From contig OZ023270.1 in NCBI GenBank assembly GCA_964006375.1, positions 58,844,288 to 58,908,287 of the forward strand: DNA of 64,000 nucleotides, read 5' to 3'. The position numbers were made by a program, and so were the translations under genes. The first letter of the stretch is position 1. Each line of letters starts with the position of its first letter. The notes under the pieces are model-generated. The model saw nothing but the letters and a program-made list of their open reading frames with translations, ran no database searches and had not been told where the DNA came from. The stretch comes from Tillus elongatus. Lineage: Eukaryota; Arthropoda; Insecta; Coleoptera; Cleridae. Shown in pieces: positions 43,955 to 56,764 of this stretch.

Positions 43955-46305
43955 CAGGGTGGCTCAAATGCGAGCCTCATCATTGGGATCTCGGAAACTG
44001 TAAGAGATACAACGTCGGTTAAATTATGGCAAAGTTGCGTAATTTGATGCTCAACAAAATGTAGTTTAGAAAATTAGAAAATTCCGAATACTTCCGGTGA
44101 TAATCGGAAAAACCGAAAACTCATAAAATCTGTTTTATTATTTTCTGGCGTTATTTGAAAAGATATAACAAAATGAATCACACTTCATCAAGGTCACTTT
44201 TCCTCTCCTACAGTATGGCACTTTCGAATTTGAAATCCGATGTTTCGTCTTTCAGAAACCATCATCAACTCCATTTTTTCAAATACGGCCCTGGATTTTT
44301 TATTTCATATTTTGTTACCTTTGTACTACCTTAAAACAATGCCTCATCACAACGTTTGAATTTTAAACGTTTTGATAACAAAAAATGACATTTACCGTCT
44401 TTCTTGAAAATATTTAATACGACTCTGCTTTTGAAACAAAATATTTCTTCAATAATATAATTTGATTAGGTAGGTAAAGATGAACCCGAATTTATGATTA
44501 TGAGTCAAATATTTTAAGTTCAATCCAATGCAATGCAATGACATGTCTGTTCGCTCTTCTAGGCGGTTTTGATATTCAGAAATATCAAGCTTGCTTGTCA
44601 TAATATGACAATAGAACTTGTGACAATTTAACTTTCAAAATAAACATTAAGAGAGCAAAAATGGTGTTTTCCAATTTCGAGAAACGTGATATGCTTCGGA
44701 TTTATTATAGTATTAACAGAAACTCGCACATTTCACGTGAACGGTATTTAGAGCAATACCCCGAGCGTCCACAACCCCATTATTCATATTTTAACAATTT
44801 GGACAGAAATTTAGGTCTCTTTGGTAAACCTAGAAATTCGTACGGCCAACGAATGAAAGCTGAAGATGAAGAAGCTGTTTTAATTGCTGTAATTATCGTT
44901 ATAAAATGATGGTATGCAATCTTTTACTACTATAATATTTTGCGATAATATGTCAAAGATATTTCACCAAAACGTTTTGTTAAAGGTTACGGAAAATCCT
45001 CGTGGTTCAACACGGCAATTTGCTTCAGAACTGAATATGACTAGAAGCCGAATTCAGGGGGTTTTCAAAAAACATAAGTATCATCCCTATAAACTTCATG
45101 TTTGCCAAGAACTAAGACCAGGAGACAGGGACAGACGGCTTGAATTCTGCAATTGGCTTGATGGAAAAATGCAACAAGATGATGTTTTCATAAATAAAAC
45201 CATCTGGACAGATGAATGTAATTTTTCCACAAGCGTCCTTTTTAACAGAAACAATGAGCATTATTATGCAGTAGAAAATCCGTACCAAAATCGGCAAGTT
45301 CGAAGACAGGGACGAAAATCATTCAATGTTTGGGTTGGAATGTATCGAACCAAAATCTTAGGGCCAATTATTTATGATGGAAACTTAAATACTGAACGGT
45401 ATCTTAATTTAATCCATAATGATATATTCGATGCGCTTGAAGATGAACCGTTGAATATGCTGCGGCAGCTGTGGTGGCAACAGGATGGTGCACCACCCCA
45501 TAATGGAAAGGCAGTAACCGGGTTTCTTAATGAAACATTTCCCAATCAATGGATTGGAAACCAAGCTGTGGTGCGCTGGCCTGCCAGAAGTCTTGATTGG
45601 TCCCCGCTAGATTATTTTTTATGGGAATTCTTGAAAAATCGCTTATTCAAGGATACTTTTCCGAATGATATAAACATTTTGCGCCAAAAGTTAGTGTTAG
45701 AATTCACAACTCTACGAGCAAGAGGAAGAATAATCCACCGGGCTGTTACGAACAATCTGCGAAGACGTATGCGAAAATGCATAGAAGTCGAAGCGTTTAC
45801 CTTAGGTTTTTTAATTTGTCCATTTTAAAAGTTAAGTAAGTATGAAATATTTTCAAGAAATACTGAAAATGTCATTTTTTATTATCAAAACGTTTGAAAT
45901 TTAAAAGTTGTGATGAGGCATTGTTTTGAGGTAGTCCAAAGATAACAAAATATGAAATAAAGAATCCAGGGTCGTATTTGAAAAAATGGAGTTGATGATG
46001 GTTTCTGAAAGACGAAACATCGGATTTCAAATTCGAAAATGCCATATTGTATGAGAGAAAAAGTGACCTTGATTAAGTGCGATTCATTTTGTTATATCTT
46101 TTCAAATAACGCCAGAAAATAATAAAATAGATTTTATGAGTTTTCGTTTTTTTTTTCGATTATCACTGGAAGCATTCGGAATTTTCTAATTTTCTAAACT
46201 GCGTTTTGCTGAACATCAAATTACGCAACTTTGCCATAATTTAACTGACGTATCTCTTACAGTTTTCGAGATACCAATGATGAGGCTCGAATTTGGGCCA
46301 GCCTG
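43955..46305 (+). mobile_element. DD41D Tc1/mariner transposon with ~460-bp inverted repeats
   Basis: The 2351-bp element is flanked by TA on both sides (43953-43954 and 46306-46307). Ends are CAGGGTGGCTCAAATGCGAG and the complement of CAGGCTGGCCCAAATTCGAG. The inverted repeats pair about 43955-44418 with 45843-46305, for example GAAACATCGGATTTCAAATT. The repeats diverge at several per cent. The insertion lies within the hAT ZBED5-type gene. A lone copy of the outer repeat occurs at 57524-57835. Confidence 0.93.
44661..45828 (+). pseudogene. DD41D transposase, nearly intact, one break
   Basis: The first frame (44661-44906) holds the N-terminal HTH region (FEKRDMLRIYYSINRNSHIS, then LFGKPRNSYGQRM). 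A stop and frame change near 44907-44960 separate it from a 304-codon frame (44914-45828). That frame has a second HTH (GSTRQFASELNMTRSRIQG) and KHKYHPYKLH. It continues with IWTDECNF (first Asp), FNVWVGMYRTKILGPIIYDG and WWQQDGAPPH (second Asp). After RWPARSLDWSPLDYFLWEFL, 41 residues lie between the second and third catalytic Asp, which is why I call it DD41D. The usual SPDLTPLD is changed to SLDWSPLD. It is the best preserved DNA transposase in the window. Confidence 0.9.
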
Positions 46306-46996
46306 TACATTGCATTAAAGTGTCGAATCATTTTTTTGCGATGGTAATTGCGTACAAAAAATTCTCTGACATAATTGTTTGTGTTGTATCTTACGAGTGA
46401 TATAAACTGGACACAATTAGAGATATATGATATGTAGATTCGTCCACCTGTAGAGAGAAGTACGTGCATTTCTTGATATTTTCAACGATTACTGCTCGAA
46501 CGTCTTCGTCATGTTACTTATTTTGGATAGTATTATTGGAGAGAGGTATTGTTTTTAATTTTGTAACTTCCTTTTCTTCAATGAATATTACCATCATATC
46601 AACAGCTGCTGGTAAAATTAAATCTTCAGCAATTTTATGTGGCTTACTGGTTTTTGCAACGCGGTGTGCAACACGATAACTGGGTAGTAATGCTTCTTCA
46701 TTGGTAATTGTTGATGACGTAAAAGTGCCTTTGTGGAGGGAGCTTAGTTTTCTTTTAAATAATACCAAAGGCTTGTTTTTTTTTTCTGGATGTTTGCTAT
46801 TTAAATGTTGAAGTAGCTTTGATGGTTTTATACTTTCTTTTGATAAGATTTCTTCACAAACTACACATTACCGTTTATTGAAAACAACGGTAAACCCATA
46901 TTTAAGATATTTGTCAGTATACAATCTGTTTTTCATTCTATTCTTGTCACTGCAGGACGTGGTTAGTTCCAAAGATCTTTTAAAAAATTTGTTCAT

Positions 46997-47160
46997 AATT
47001 AGTAAAATAATAAATACCAAAAAACGAATATAACATACGTAAATTATCCTTAAATGTTTAGTATTTAACTCTGCACAGTACACTACTTGCAAATGGCGCC
47101 TCAGCGAGAGTTTCGCTGATTATAAACGCGAACGAATGGTTTCAGAAAGATACAGTATTG
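46997..47160. other. Probable 5' flank of the ZBED5-type hAT
   Basis: No recognised terminal repeat. Confidence 0.3.
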
Positions 47161-47164
47161 TAGT

Positions 47165-47440
47165 GTCCTTTATTGGCCATGTAACACGGTTCGTCTTAAG
47201 CATCTTGTTTAAACCCAAGACAGGTTGAGCGTGATGCCTGTACCCATGCCCGCTCCTGACCAGGATCAAGGCATTTGGTCCCGTGTATCACGTGATGTTG
47301 GGCACGTTAAAGACCACTACCGTCACTAAACAGGGGAATGAGTTCGACAACATTTCTGGCATGGTGAGATCAAACTGCTCCCCGCGGCGTCGGTGGTTGG
47401 TAGCAGTCGCGGAAATAGTCCCACGTTAAGGCAACAATAC
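47165..47440. repeat. GC-richer SINE-like fragment
   Basis: ATGTTGGGCACGTTAAAGAC is shared, apart from a few bases, with the body of the SINE at 19855-20222 (on its minus strand). The surrounding 270 bp are noticeably GC-richer than neighbours. There is no tRNA-like head, so it may be a truncated SINE or another retroposon with the same central domain. Confidence 0.45.
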
Positions 47441-48755
47441 AATACAACAAATTTTATGGACATTTTTTCATGACCAGATCGACGTGAGCTATATGAGAAA
47501 CGTGTTCATATGATATATCGTTTTAGCCTGATTTAAGAGTCGCATCGTGGAATGAATTGTATCGATGATTTTTAGGGGCTGGGAGTAAAGTCGGTCTCTC
47601 CGACCGTTCTTCATTTGAATTTCATTTCCTTAGGCACGATATACAATTTTTCACGGTTGCATTTTCGTAAATATGTTCTAAGTTACATGACATAATAAGA
47701 AATGTCCTCCAAGACTCGTCTGTTTTTGGAGTCCGGGAATATACGCCAACACCAACTTTGAACCGGAAAACCTCATGAAATCGACACATAAGGTATTGAA
47801 TTAATACGGAAGGAGATATTTGGGTTTTAGTTTGCTTGCACTTGAGGAACGCCATGACATCTATCATTCGATAGACAAAACACTCTTATTGTCAGTAAGA
47901 ATTTTAACCTGGATATGAGAAAGACATTAAGCAAGAAGTCGTATGTATGTTTTGTTTAATATGTATGGGGCCGAGAGCTAGACGTTGGATAAGTGGTATT
48001 TGAAGATTATAAGCTTATATAATGTGAATATAAAGAAAAATTACACCGATATAAAGACGAACAAAGGCGTCTTTATGTTACCTACTGAAAAAAATTGAGA
48101 GAAAAAAGGGCAAAATGCAAAATTGGTTGGATGACATACAGTGACTTTCTGACAATATGTTAACGGCCTTCTAGGAAAGAAGTGATGATGAAAGATTATG
48201 GGAAAATTAACTATATTGATTAAGCGCCAAAAGACAACAATAATTGAAAAAAAAGCTCAGTCATGGTTGCGACAGCAAGACAACTTACAAACTTAATAAA
48301 TTAAATTCGCAGATACCTAGTGAATATTCTATTTTCTAAGTCACTTAGTGTACATATTTTGATTGTGGTTATCGTACTATTTCCCTGCATTTTCTGATTA
48401 TATTTTAATCGAAGCTAGTCGCGTTGTAAAGTATTATCTAAATATTTTATCTGTATGTTGATTTCAAAATGCGCTAGTAAATTTATGTTATCAGGTGTAG
48501 AGTAATAAGTTATGACTAATAGGTATACTCCATTCAAAATATTTTACCTGTTTGTTGCAATTTTCATTCGACATTTATTTTCTGCCTTGTATATTTTTAC
48601 TAATTTCTTTTGTCAGTGTGAAGTTTCATATATGCTATAAAAAACTATAAACGTCATGTAACTGAATGTGATAACTTTAACAAAATGTCAGCTGTTTTAC
48701 ATTTGACATGTGGTTTTATACTTGGTATCGTTTGTTTGTCAGGCTTTTCCGTAAA
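47441..48755. other. AT-rich stretch with a possible LINE tail
   Basis: At about 48105-48240 (+), WLDDIQ followed by ERSDDERLWEN resembles the C-terminal tail of LINE ORF2 proteins. The evidence is weak. An 81-codon minus frame at 47622-47867 has no recognised product. Confidence 0.3.
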
Positions 48756-48797
48756 ATGAAGGTTAAATACCGACGGAAACTTGATTCTGCTGCCTTT
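48756..48797 (+). CDS. MFSD14: Candidate first coding exon of the MFSD14-like gene
   Basis: The ATG at 48756 has an insect-like start context (GTAAAATGA). It is followed by 14 codons for a basic peptide (MKVKYRRKLDSAAF) and then a strong donor, GTAAGT, at 48798. The exon ends in phase 0, which fits the phase-0 start of the exon at 59550. Known MFSD14 proteins have a short basic cytosolic N-terminus just before the GIGxPS segment, so the join makes sense. It would require a 10.75-kb intron. It is an inference from phase and composition only, and unrelated short ATG-donor pairs occur by chance. Confidence 0.35.
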
Positions 48798-49870
48798 GTA
48801 AGTACTTAATTTGATAATAGGAATACATATACTATGACAAGTGTTATATTATGTTTGTAAAACAAGTATTTTTATGCAAATACACTTACACTTTCGTTTA
48901 GCTCGTGGTCTTTACATATAACTTATTCTATAATCCCAGTTATCTTTTGGAAGCGGTGTTGTAAATTTCAACATGTTTAGAATTTGTCAAAACAACGTGT
49001 ATTTATCGTAGCCGCACTCTCCTGCGACGTTGGCCTATTCATTATTACCAACATAGATTTTAAGGTTATGAAGCAAAGTGCACAATGTCTATAGTCTGTT
49101 TCCACTTTTAAAATAAAGCAAAACTCAGCACGCTCTAGGATTTGAACCGGCCATAATTTTGTCAGTAAAAAATTTACTATATCGAGTGCATTGGGTTTTT
49201 AAATTGGCCATAAAGGAAGTGAGTTTTGTTATGTTTATTGGAACGTCGAAAATTAATTGATAAATCCACGCATGACCCATATGTGGACAAATACATTTGG
49301 GAATAGAAAGTCACTAGATAGGATATTGCCAACTTAAATTGCATTTTCATTATTTATTTTCAAACAAGGTATAAGAATTATGTGAACGATAGCTGCATCT
49401 TTGTTTGCTCTTTATTTTTGCTATTATTTTTTATGCTAAACTGCCTTAATCAGTAATTGAAACGTTTGATTGGGCCCCTTGATTTGTTTTTATGTCGGTT
49501 CATGTAATTTTGGTTGTTTGTACAAAAAATAAATTTTGTGTTGAGAAATTAGATTAATATAGTAAATAGAAGCTTGTGACAATGTTGCAAAATTTATATT
49601 CTCCACTTAGTTTTAAAAAATCTTAATACAGAATTATGTAAAGTTGACTTCATAGTTTTTGAGTACAATAGTCACATAGTGTTACATAAAGGCTATTAAC
49701 TTTTTGAAAATACATTTATCTTCATTAATTATTCATTTTTATTGGTGTGTAATATTTATTTTTTCCATTGTTGTTTTAAAAATTGTCCTGCCTAATACAG
49801 TGTGTTTACACAGACTGCCTCTATTCATAACATTTCAAACGATTAAAAGGCGAGATTGGCCACTTGCCGG
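48798..49870. other. AT-rich stretch, probable intron
   Basis: No element recognised until the (TA)n repeat begins at about 49880. Confidence 0.35.
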
Positions 49871-49879
49871 CAGTACCTT

Positions 49880-50017
49880 TGCCGTTTTAGTGAAGTTTCG
49901 TAGAAAAAATTCACTAATGGAAAGATCCCGACTTTTGAATTTAAAAAAAAAATTTGCAAATGAGCGCGAACTAGGACGCCTAGAACCCATATCCGGTGTC
50001 AGTTTCAATTTTTATAT

Positions 50018-50085
<68 letters not shown>

Positions 50086-50460
50086 ATATATATATATATA
50101 TAAATATAATGTATGTATGTATGTATGTATGTATCACACCGATAACTCAAAAAATAATGGGCCGATTTTGATAAAATTTGGCATGTACCTTCCTTTTGTA
50201 AGTGGCTTGGATAAGTTCGTTAGTCAGGGAAATCGGACGTGATTTTCTGGGAAATTTTTGAGTTTTCATTAAAAAAAATATTTCAAAAAATAAAAAAGCT
50301 TTGATAACCAAATTTGGTGGGTAGGTTTACGATATAAAGGGTAAACTATACACAAAAATTCAGATTTCTATGTTACAAGAAAAAAAGTTATAATAAAATA
50401 TTTGGTGCCAGATCATTTCTATGAAAATTCACTACCGTAACGCACTTGCTGCGTCTTGGA
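49880..50460 (+). repeat. (TA)n-associated repeat, near-complete copy
   Basis: The order is hairpin TTTAGTGAAGTTTC / AAAATTCACTAATGG, then left module (AAATGAGCGCGAACTAGG, ATATCCGGTGTCAGTTTC). The (TA)n tract at 50021-50102 follows, with a short GTAT run to about 50133. The right module comes next (ATGGGCCGATTTTGATAAAA and GTAAGTGGCTTGGATAAGTT). It ends with the motif AATTCACTACCGTAACGCAC, then TTGCTGCGTC. This is one of the most complete direct copies. Confidence 0.88.
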
Positions 50461-50574
50461 GTTTTTTAAGTACTCAAAGTGACTTGATAGTAGAAATTGG
50501 TGAACACAATACAGTTTTTGTTTCAGATTTGACTCGTTAAGATTTTTATATTATATTTGAATTACATAAAGAAT

Positions 50575-50700
50575 CTGTAAGTGAAGATTGGAACTTGTGA
50601 TGAGCACTAATAAGTACAATTTCGAGAACCCAATCCATCACTACAGTTTTCAGACACGACAACCGTTTCGCTAACAAAGTTTTTCACTTAGTTTATCCAT
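50575..50700. repeat. AGTGAAGATTGGAAC foldback fragment
   Basis: Matches the 14201 and 40497 copies (AGTGAAGATTGGAACTTGTG, GAGAACCCAATCCATCACTA, CGTTTCGCTAAC). Confidence 0.65.
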
Positions 50701-51185
50701 CCCACAAACCAACACTTTTATCTTCTAAATAATATACACGAGAATTTTGACCTAATATTGTCGCGACATACAGTGACAGCCAAAAAGATTGTTAATTTTT
50801 TTTTATATAGGATAACACATGTATTAGTTACCAAAAAACATATAATACATGTTAAAGTATCAACATGAGAGTTTACTCTCTAAAGATTTTGCGTGTTAAA
50901 TGTCCGCCTCCATTATCTACGCGTTCTTTCAAACGGCGGACGAAATAGTTTCAATTTCTTCTTGGATGTTTATTTTAAGCTTCCTTAGATCTTTAGGTCT
51001 GCTCCTAGATCTCTAGGTTTGCTCCAAAACACGTTGCTCTTTAAGTACCCCACAGAAAGAATTCAGGTACAGTCATGTTACGAGATCTCGCGGGCCAATG
51101 AAGGTCTCCGTTTCGAGAAATGGGTCTGTTTGGAAATGCCTTTCGCAAGATTTCCATACTTTGCCTTGCAGTATTGTCTCCTACC
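50701..51185. other. Unassigned stretch
   Basis: No element or frame identified. Confidence 0.35.
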
Positions 51186-51189
51186 AGTT

Positions 51190-53515
51190 TTTTTTAATTA
51201 TTTTTTATTTCAACAACACACCACGAGGGCTTACAGCCTGAATACCATCGTACCGTGGGTGTCGACAAGGAGGAAATCGGCAACTTGTTAATTCTGGACT
51301 TGAAGGTTTGGAGGTTCGGGGGAGAAGGAAAAACATGTGTCGGCAAGGAATTCCACAACTTGGAAGTCCTCAGGTTAAAAGAGCGGGCATAACAAGATGT
51401 TCTATGTCTGGTGACCTGGACAGTAAAAGGGTGCATTCGTTCTGTTCCCCTGGTAGATCTGTTGGGGGCAGCAGGTGGAGGAACTATGGAAGAAAGCTCC
51501 TATGAGCAGTGCCCGTGTAGATATCTATAAAAGAGCGAGAGGTCACCAACGGCACGTCGGTGGGCAAGGGAGGACAGCCTTTGGGTGAGAGTAGGGTCAC
51601 CGATGAGACGTATAGCTCTATTCTGAATGGAGTCCAGGATAGCGAGTGTAGAAGCGGCGGCAGCACCCCAGATGTGGGAGCAGTATTCGAGGTTTGGTCT
51701 TATTTGTGAAGTATATAAGGTATAGAGATTAGCTGGTGAAAAGTATTTGCAAGCCCTGATGAGGAAATCTAATTTCTTAGCAGCCGCTTCTGCATTTGAT
51801 GTGACATGTTGGTGCCAATTGAAATTTCGATCCACAGAAATGCCAACAAGTGAAAAGGACTCATTACTTTGAATAACTTGGTTGTTTATTGTGATGGGTC
51901 TGGGGCTGGTGTATCTCTTATGAGAAAGAAAGCAAGACTGTGATTTGGTGGGGTTGAATTGTACAAGATTTCTACTTCCCCAGTCTATAATTTTTTTGGA
52001 GATCCACGGAGACAGAACCCTCCAAGAGTCTGCGATTCTCATCTAATTGGGCTAAAGAGACAGGCTTAGAATATTGTATATTTGAGTGGAGGGTGCTATC
52101 GTCCGCGTAACTATGAACTGCGTTGGATGTGCTAGAGAGAAGGTCATTGATGTGGAGAAGAAACAAAGTAGGGGCTAAAGCTGAACCTTGAGGAACTCCT
52201 GCATTAATTGGATACAGTTTAGAGGAATGGCTATCCACGACAACAGAAATGCTCCGGTTGGAGAGGAAATTTGCTGTCCACGTACAGAGTTCTGGTGGTA
52301 GGCCATAGGCCGGTAGTTTATTAAGCAGCGCTGCGTGCCAGACCTGGTCGAATGCTTTGGATATGTCTAGAGCGACAATCTGGGATTCACCGTGTAGTTC
52401 TATAGACTTGTTCCAAGAATGGGTGACAAAGGAAAGGAGGTCGGCAGTTGATCTGCGCTGACGGAATCCATACTGCCTGTCGTGGACTGTGTTTTTCAAG
52501 AAATTTTAGTAATTCAGTGTTTATATACTTTTCCATCACTTTAGAAACGACTGAAAGGAGAGAAATAGTCCTGTAGTTGCTAGGAAGCGCTTTGGATCCT
52601 TTCGTGGGGACGGGTTGTACTCGAGCAGTTTTCCAGTTACTAGGGAATATGCCTCTATTGTAAGATGTCTGAAACAGACGAGTCAGGACAGGAGCAAGTT
52701 CGGGTGCGCATTTTTTGAGAACAATTGCTGGGATCTCGTCAAGGCCAAAGGCTTTCCTGGTAGCATTTTTCGTACGTTTTTAGTTTTGAAAGTGATATCC
52801 GTCATTTTATGCGCGACATTGGGGACTGTTGGTGGTTGAACATTTGGAGGTGGGTTGAGAGTAGAATTGCCGGCGAATAACGAGGCAAAAAGTTCAGCCT
52901 TGCCCAGGGCGGTAGAAACAATTTCATCCCCTGAGACAAGAGGTGAGAACGTGCTCTTGCAGAAATTATTCCCAATACATTTAGCAAGAATCCAGAAGGG
53001 TTTGCTGCCGCTGGAACTTAAGAGGACTTTGTTTTTGATGCGGTTATTAATCGAGTTTTTTGCCTGAGAAGGAATGCGGACATAGCGGTTTCTTGCGTCG
53101 TTAAATGCTGACGGTTTTCTTGACTGGGATTGTGTAGAAGCTTTTTGTGAGCTTTGACCTTTTCAAGTCTGACCTTGTCACGGGATTTAGAGAACCAGGG
53201 CTTTTGAGTGGCTGCAGAAGTTTTCTGTGTACGTCGAATAAATAATTCCATGCCAGCTTGGATAATTTCGTTGACGTTTTGTGAGATATCAGAGGGGTCA
53301 GGATGAGATAAGCAGACAGACGCCAATGGAAATGAGGAAAAGTAATCTCGCATTTCGTCCCAGTTCGCGGAGTTGTAGTGCCAAAGGATACGTGGGTGTG
53401 ATGACTGTGTGACCTCGGGTTGCATTGCACAGGAAGCAGTGACCATACCATGGTCTGAGCGACACAGGGATTTTCTTTCCAAGTGACTCATTATTTTGCC
53501 ACCTGCGGAACCGAT
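51190..53515 (-). mobile_element. Jockey-type LINE, longer copy (end of endonuclease, RT, 3' end)
   Basis: Same family as 18387-19744, with a T-rich 3' end at about 51190-51210 on plus. This copy extends 5' to about 53515. It includes the end of the APE-type endonuclease, the spacer and the whole reverse transcriptase. The 5' end is truncated within the endonuclease and abuts a different LINE fragment (53525-54180). Confidence 0.9.
51194..53491 (-). pseudogene. LINE ORF2 pseudogene (endonuclease end plus reverse transcriptase)
   Basis: The order on minus starts at 53491 with CRSDHGMVTASC, the SDH catalytic motif at the end of the APE endonuclease. The linker follows (WFSKSRDKVRLEKVKAHKKL). 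Then the RT begins with KAFGLDEIPAIVLKKCAPEL, FPSNWKTARVQPVPTKGSKA and PSNYRTISLLSVVSKVMEK. It continues with YGFRQRRSTADLLSF, ALDISKAFDQVWH, NAGVPQGSALAPTLF, HSYADDSTLHS and GISVDRNFNWHQHV. The C-terminal RTSKLWNSLPTHVFPS is at 51400-51360. Frameshifts occur near 52500, 51990 and 51500, and the region 52550-53020 is open only in pieces. There is no RNase H. Confidence 0.9.
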
Positions 53516-53524
53516 AAGAACTTA

Positions 53525-54180
53525 CACTTGACCTAGATCATCACGAAAATTAAATTGATGACGAAATAACCGTTCAGTTAAAATTATGGATTTGCAGAGC
53601 CGTCTAGGCCTTTGGCTTCTCAGCGCTGCGTACCCAATGCGTATTTTGTGCATGGCTTTTTTTAAAAAGTTGCCCCAAATGTTCAGACATTTCATATAGT
53701 CTGCTATCTTTTTGGGGGACATTTTATCTATTTCCTGAGGTGTTAAAGTTACACCTCCAAGGTATTTGAGCCTTTTGCGGAACTGAGCATTGCAAATGTT
53801 CTTTTGTTTCTGCTGCTTCAGTGCAGCTGTCTACGTTACCCATTTTCATAACGTGATACCTTACCGGAGAGTGCCATATAAAAAGTCCTGTGGTTATTTT
53901 CAAGTCGTTCCTGTTCAATGCAAGAAACAGTTTAGATTTCCCTGTTCATATGGTGATGCACGCCTGCCTTGAGTCTGGCGTATTCCTCGAGTATTCCAGG
54001 ATTTCTGTATTCCATTTGGTTACTCTTCCAGCTATCAAGTTCATTTCTTACATGGCCTTTTGTTAATCCATAATAGGGCTCTGGACCATAGACTGCTATT
54101 ATTGCTACCCTTTTGGTAAGGCTATCTGCTTCCTCATTTTCTTCAATGCCTTGATGTCCTGGTACCCAATCATCTGAAAA
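53525..54180 (-). pseudogene. RNase H LINE tail fragment
   Basis: Minus-strand pieces, from 54180 down, read DWVPGHQGIEENEEADSLTK (the RNase H His/Asp block), YGPEPYYGLTKGHVRNELDS and GILEEYARLKAG. Then come LNRNDLKITTGLFIWHSPVR, YHVMKMGNVDSC, TKEHLQC (knuckle), and SPKKIADYMKCLNIWGN. The order and wording match 42235-42705, so both are one family. There are multiple frameshifts. It is a different element from the Jockey-type LINE it touches. Confidence 0.82.
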
Positions 54181-54189
54181 TGTTCGTAA

Positions 54190-54875
54190 TTAAGCCAATC
54201 ATTGTCATGCTTTTCGTTACCTTAGTTACGAGAATTTTCAGATGAGAGCTTAAATGGGTCTCCTTTTGAAACAAGCCGTTTGTAATTGAGTTCTTTTAAC
54301 GACAATTTTCGACGTATGCGGACGAGAAATAATTTTTACTGCACACAATTAATTGTTCTTCCATAAGCAACTTGATCTCTAGTCAATTCATTTGTCAAAC
54401 AAGCTAAATATTTAAAACGATTAGGATTTGCATCACTTTTGATGCCGTGCTGTATATTGATCGTTCATATTCTGCGTAGATTCTGTTACCTGCCTAAAGC
54501 TTTAGCATCCATATGAGCTCTCCATTATGAAAACCGGTTAGCGATTATAAAACTTATACTGCGAAACCGAAAAGGCGATTTTTTTGTGATCATGCTGTAA
54601 ATAAAAAGGATGAACGGAAAATTAAAACATCATCATGTAGCTTGACTCTTATTTTAACATGTTTAGAGTTAAAATTCCAAAAAGAAAATGTTTACTTCAA
54701 ACGGGAGCTTCTTGACGGCTTAGGAAATTGTTAATGTTTTATTCAACACCCTGTGTAATATTTATGTGATGTTTTACAGAACAAAGGGTTAATAGCCAAA
54801 GGATTGTACTTGCAAACGCTTTTAACAGAATCCAATTTGATCGCGGCCATCGAGTGTTACATCAAATTAAAAAAG
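54190..54875. other. Unassigned AT-rich stretch
   Basis: No frame of 60 codons. ACACCCTGTGTAATA near 54747 resembles a transposon end but has no partner. Confidence 0.35.
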
Positions 54876-54879
54876 CCTT

Positions 54880-55765
<886 letters not shown>

Positions 55766-55969
55766 AAATAGACCCTTTCTCTGATAATTTGGCAGTAGTC
55801 TTGGCTATAGAGTTTATCGTTTAATGGTATATAATTTGTGTCGAATTTTCGTAAAAAATCAATAAAGCTTAATATATCCATTATTATACAAGATACGAAA
55901 AAAAATTGTATACATTAATTATAGGGTGTCTTGAGCTACATCTTAAAAAATATTTCTACAATTACAGGC

Positions 55970-56366
55970 TGACCCATAAGTCGTTGGTGATTCAAATTTT
56001 CTATTTTTTTTAATCGAACACGCCTTATCTTATTGAATTTTTGCATTTTCCATCGAAATATAATACATGTTTGTGAGAAAAGAAATTCGGGACGCAGCAA
56101 GTGCGTTATGGTAGTGCATTTTCATTAAATGCTTCAAAATTTGAATAGCTTAATTTGCTGTTAACCTATAAGGTTGACCAAGAAACCAGTTTTTTCGGGA
56201 ACACTTTAAGTTCACTTTCGGAAATGTTACTACATTTTCAAACAATCAAGTTATTTTGATGAAACCAAATTTGATGACTGCTTTCTTAAAAAAAAACACA
56301 TTTGCTATTAAAAACATTTTAATGAAAATTCACTATCATAACCAACTAGCTGCGTCCCGAACCTTT
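55970..56366. repeat. MITE copy 2 with shared upstream sequence
   Basis: CGGGACGCAGCAAGTGCGTT at about 56091 pairs with AACTAGCTGCGTCCCG ending at about 56366, giving a ~275-bp inverted-repeat element. The interior and about 110 bp upstream (CCATAAGTCGTTGGTGATTC) match 13690-14096. Confidence 0.78.
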
Positions 56367-56389
56367 TTTATTTTTCGAAATGAAATTTT

Positions 56390-56760
<371 letters not shown>

Positions 56761-56764
56761 GTGC

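Larger units (their letters stand above)
41085..46996 (-). pseudogene. hAT transposase (ZBED5/SCAND3-type) split by four insertions
   Basis: The minus-strand gene starts at ATG 46996. The BED-type zinc-finger region reads KYGFTVVF...CVVCEEILS, with HLNSKHPEK. Then come YRVAHRVAKTSKPHKIAEDL, ILPAAVDMMVIFI and IPLSNNTI, and a VDEST block near 46430. The gene is broken at 46306 by a DD41D element and resumes at 43953 (IRTDDVNGRTGRQSGLNVR, PSEMHSVIKSDIEVVNYIKG, RYRTEVR). It breaks at about 43660 by mariner sequence and resumes at about 42985 (MKKLDLWKTSTEKKNFNL). A LINE fragment interrupts at about 42705-42235. Then ENEALKCLVPFATSYLC is read at 42200-42040, a hAT MITE interrupts at 42030-41195, and ITAKVRNRLEL ends the gene. 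The few stops and largely conserved frame suggest moderate age. It once encoded a full transposase of several hundred residues. Confidence 0.85.

Noticed and set aside
49704..50171. 155-codon frame as a membrane protein
   Set aside because: The hydrophobic start is T-rich intron sequence and the tail is the (TA)n repeat. No conserved motif or splice sites.
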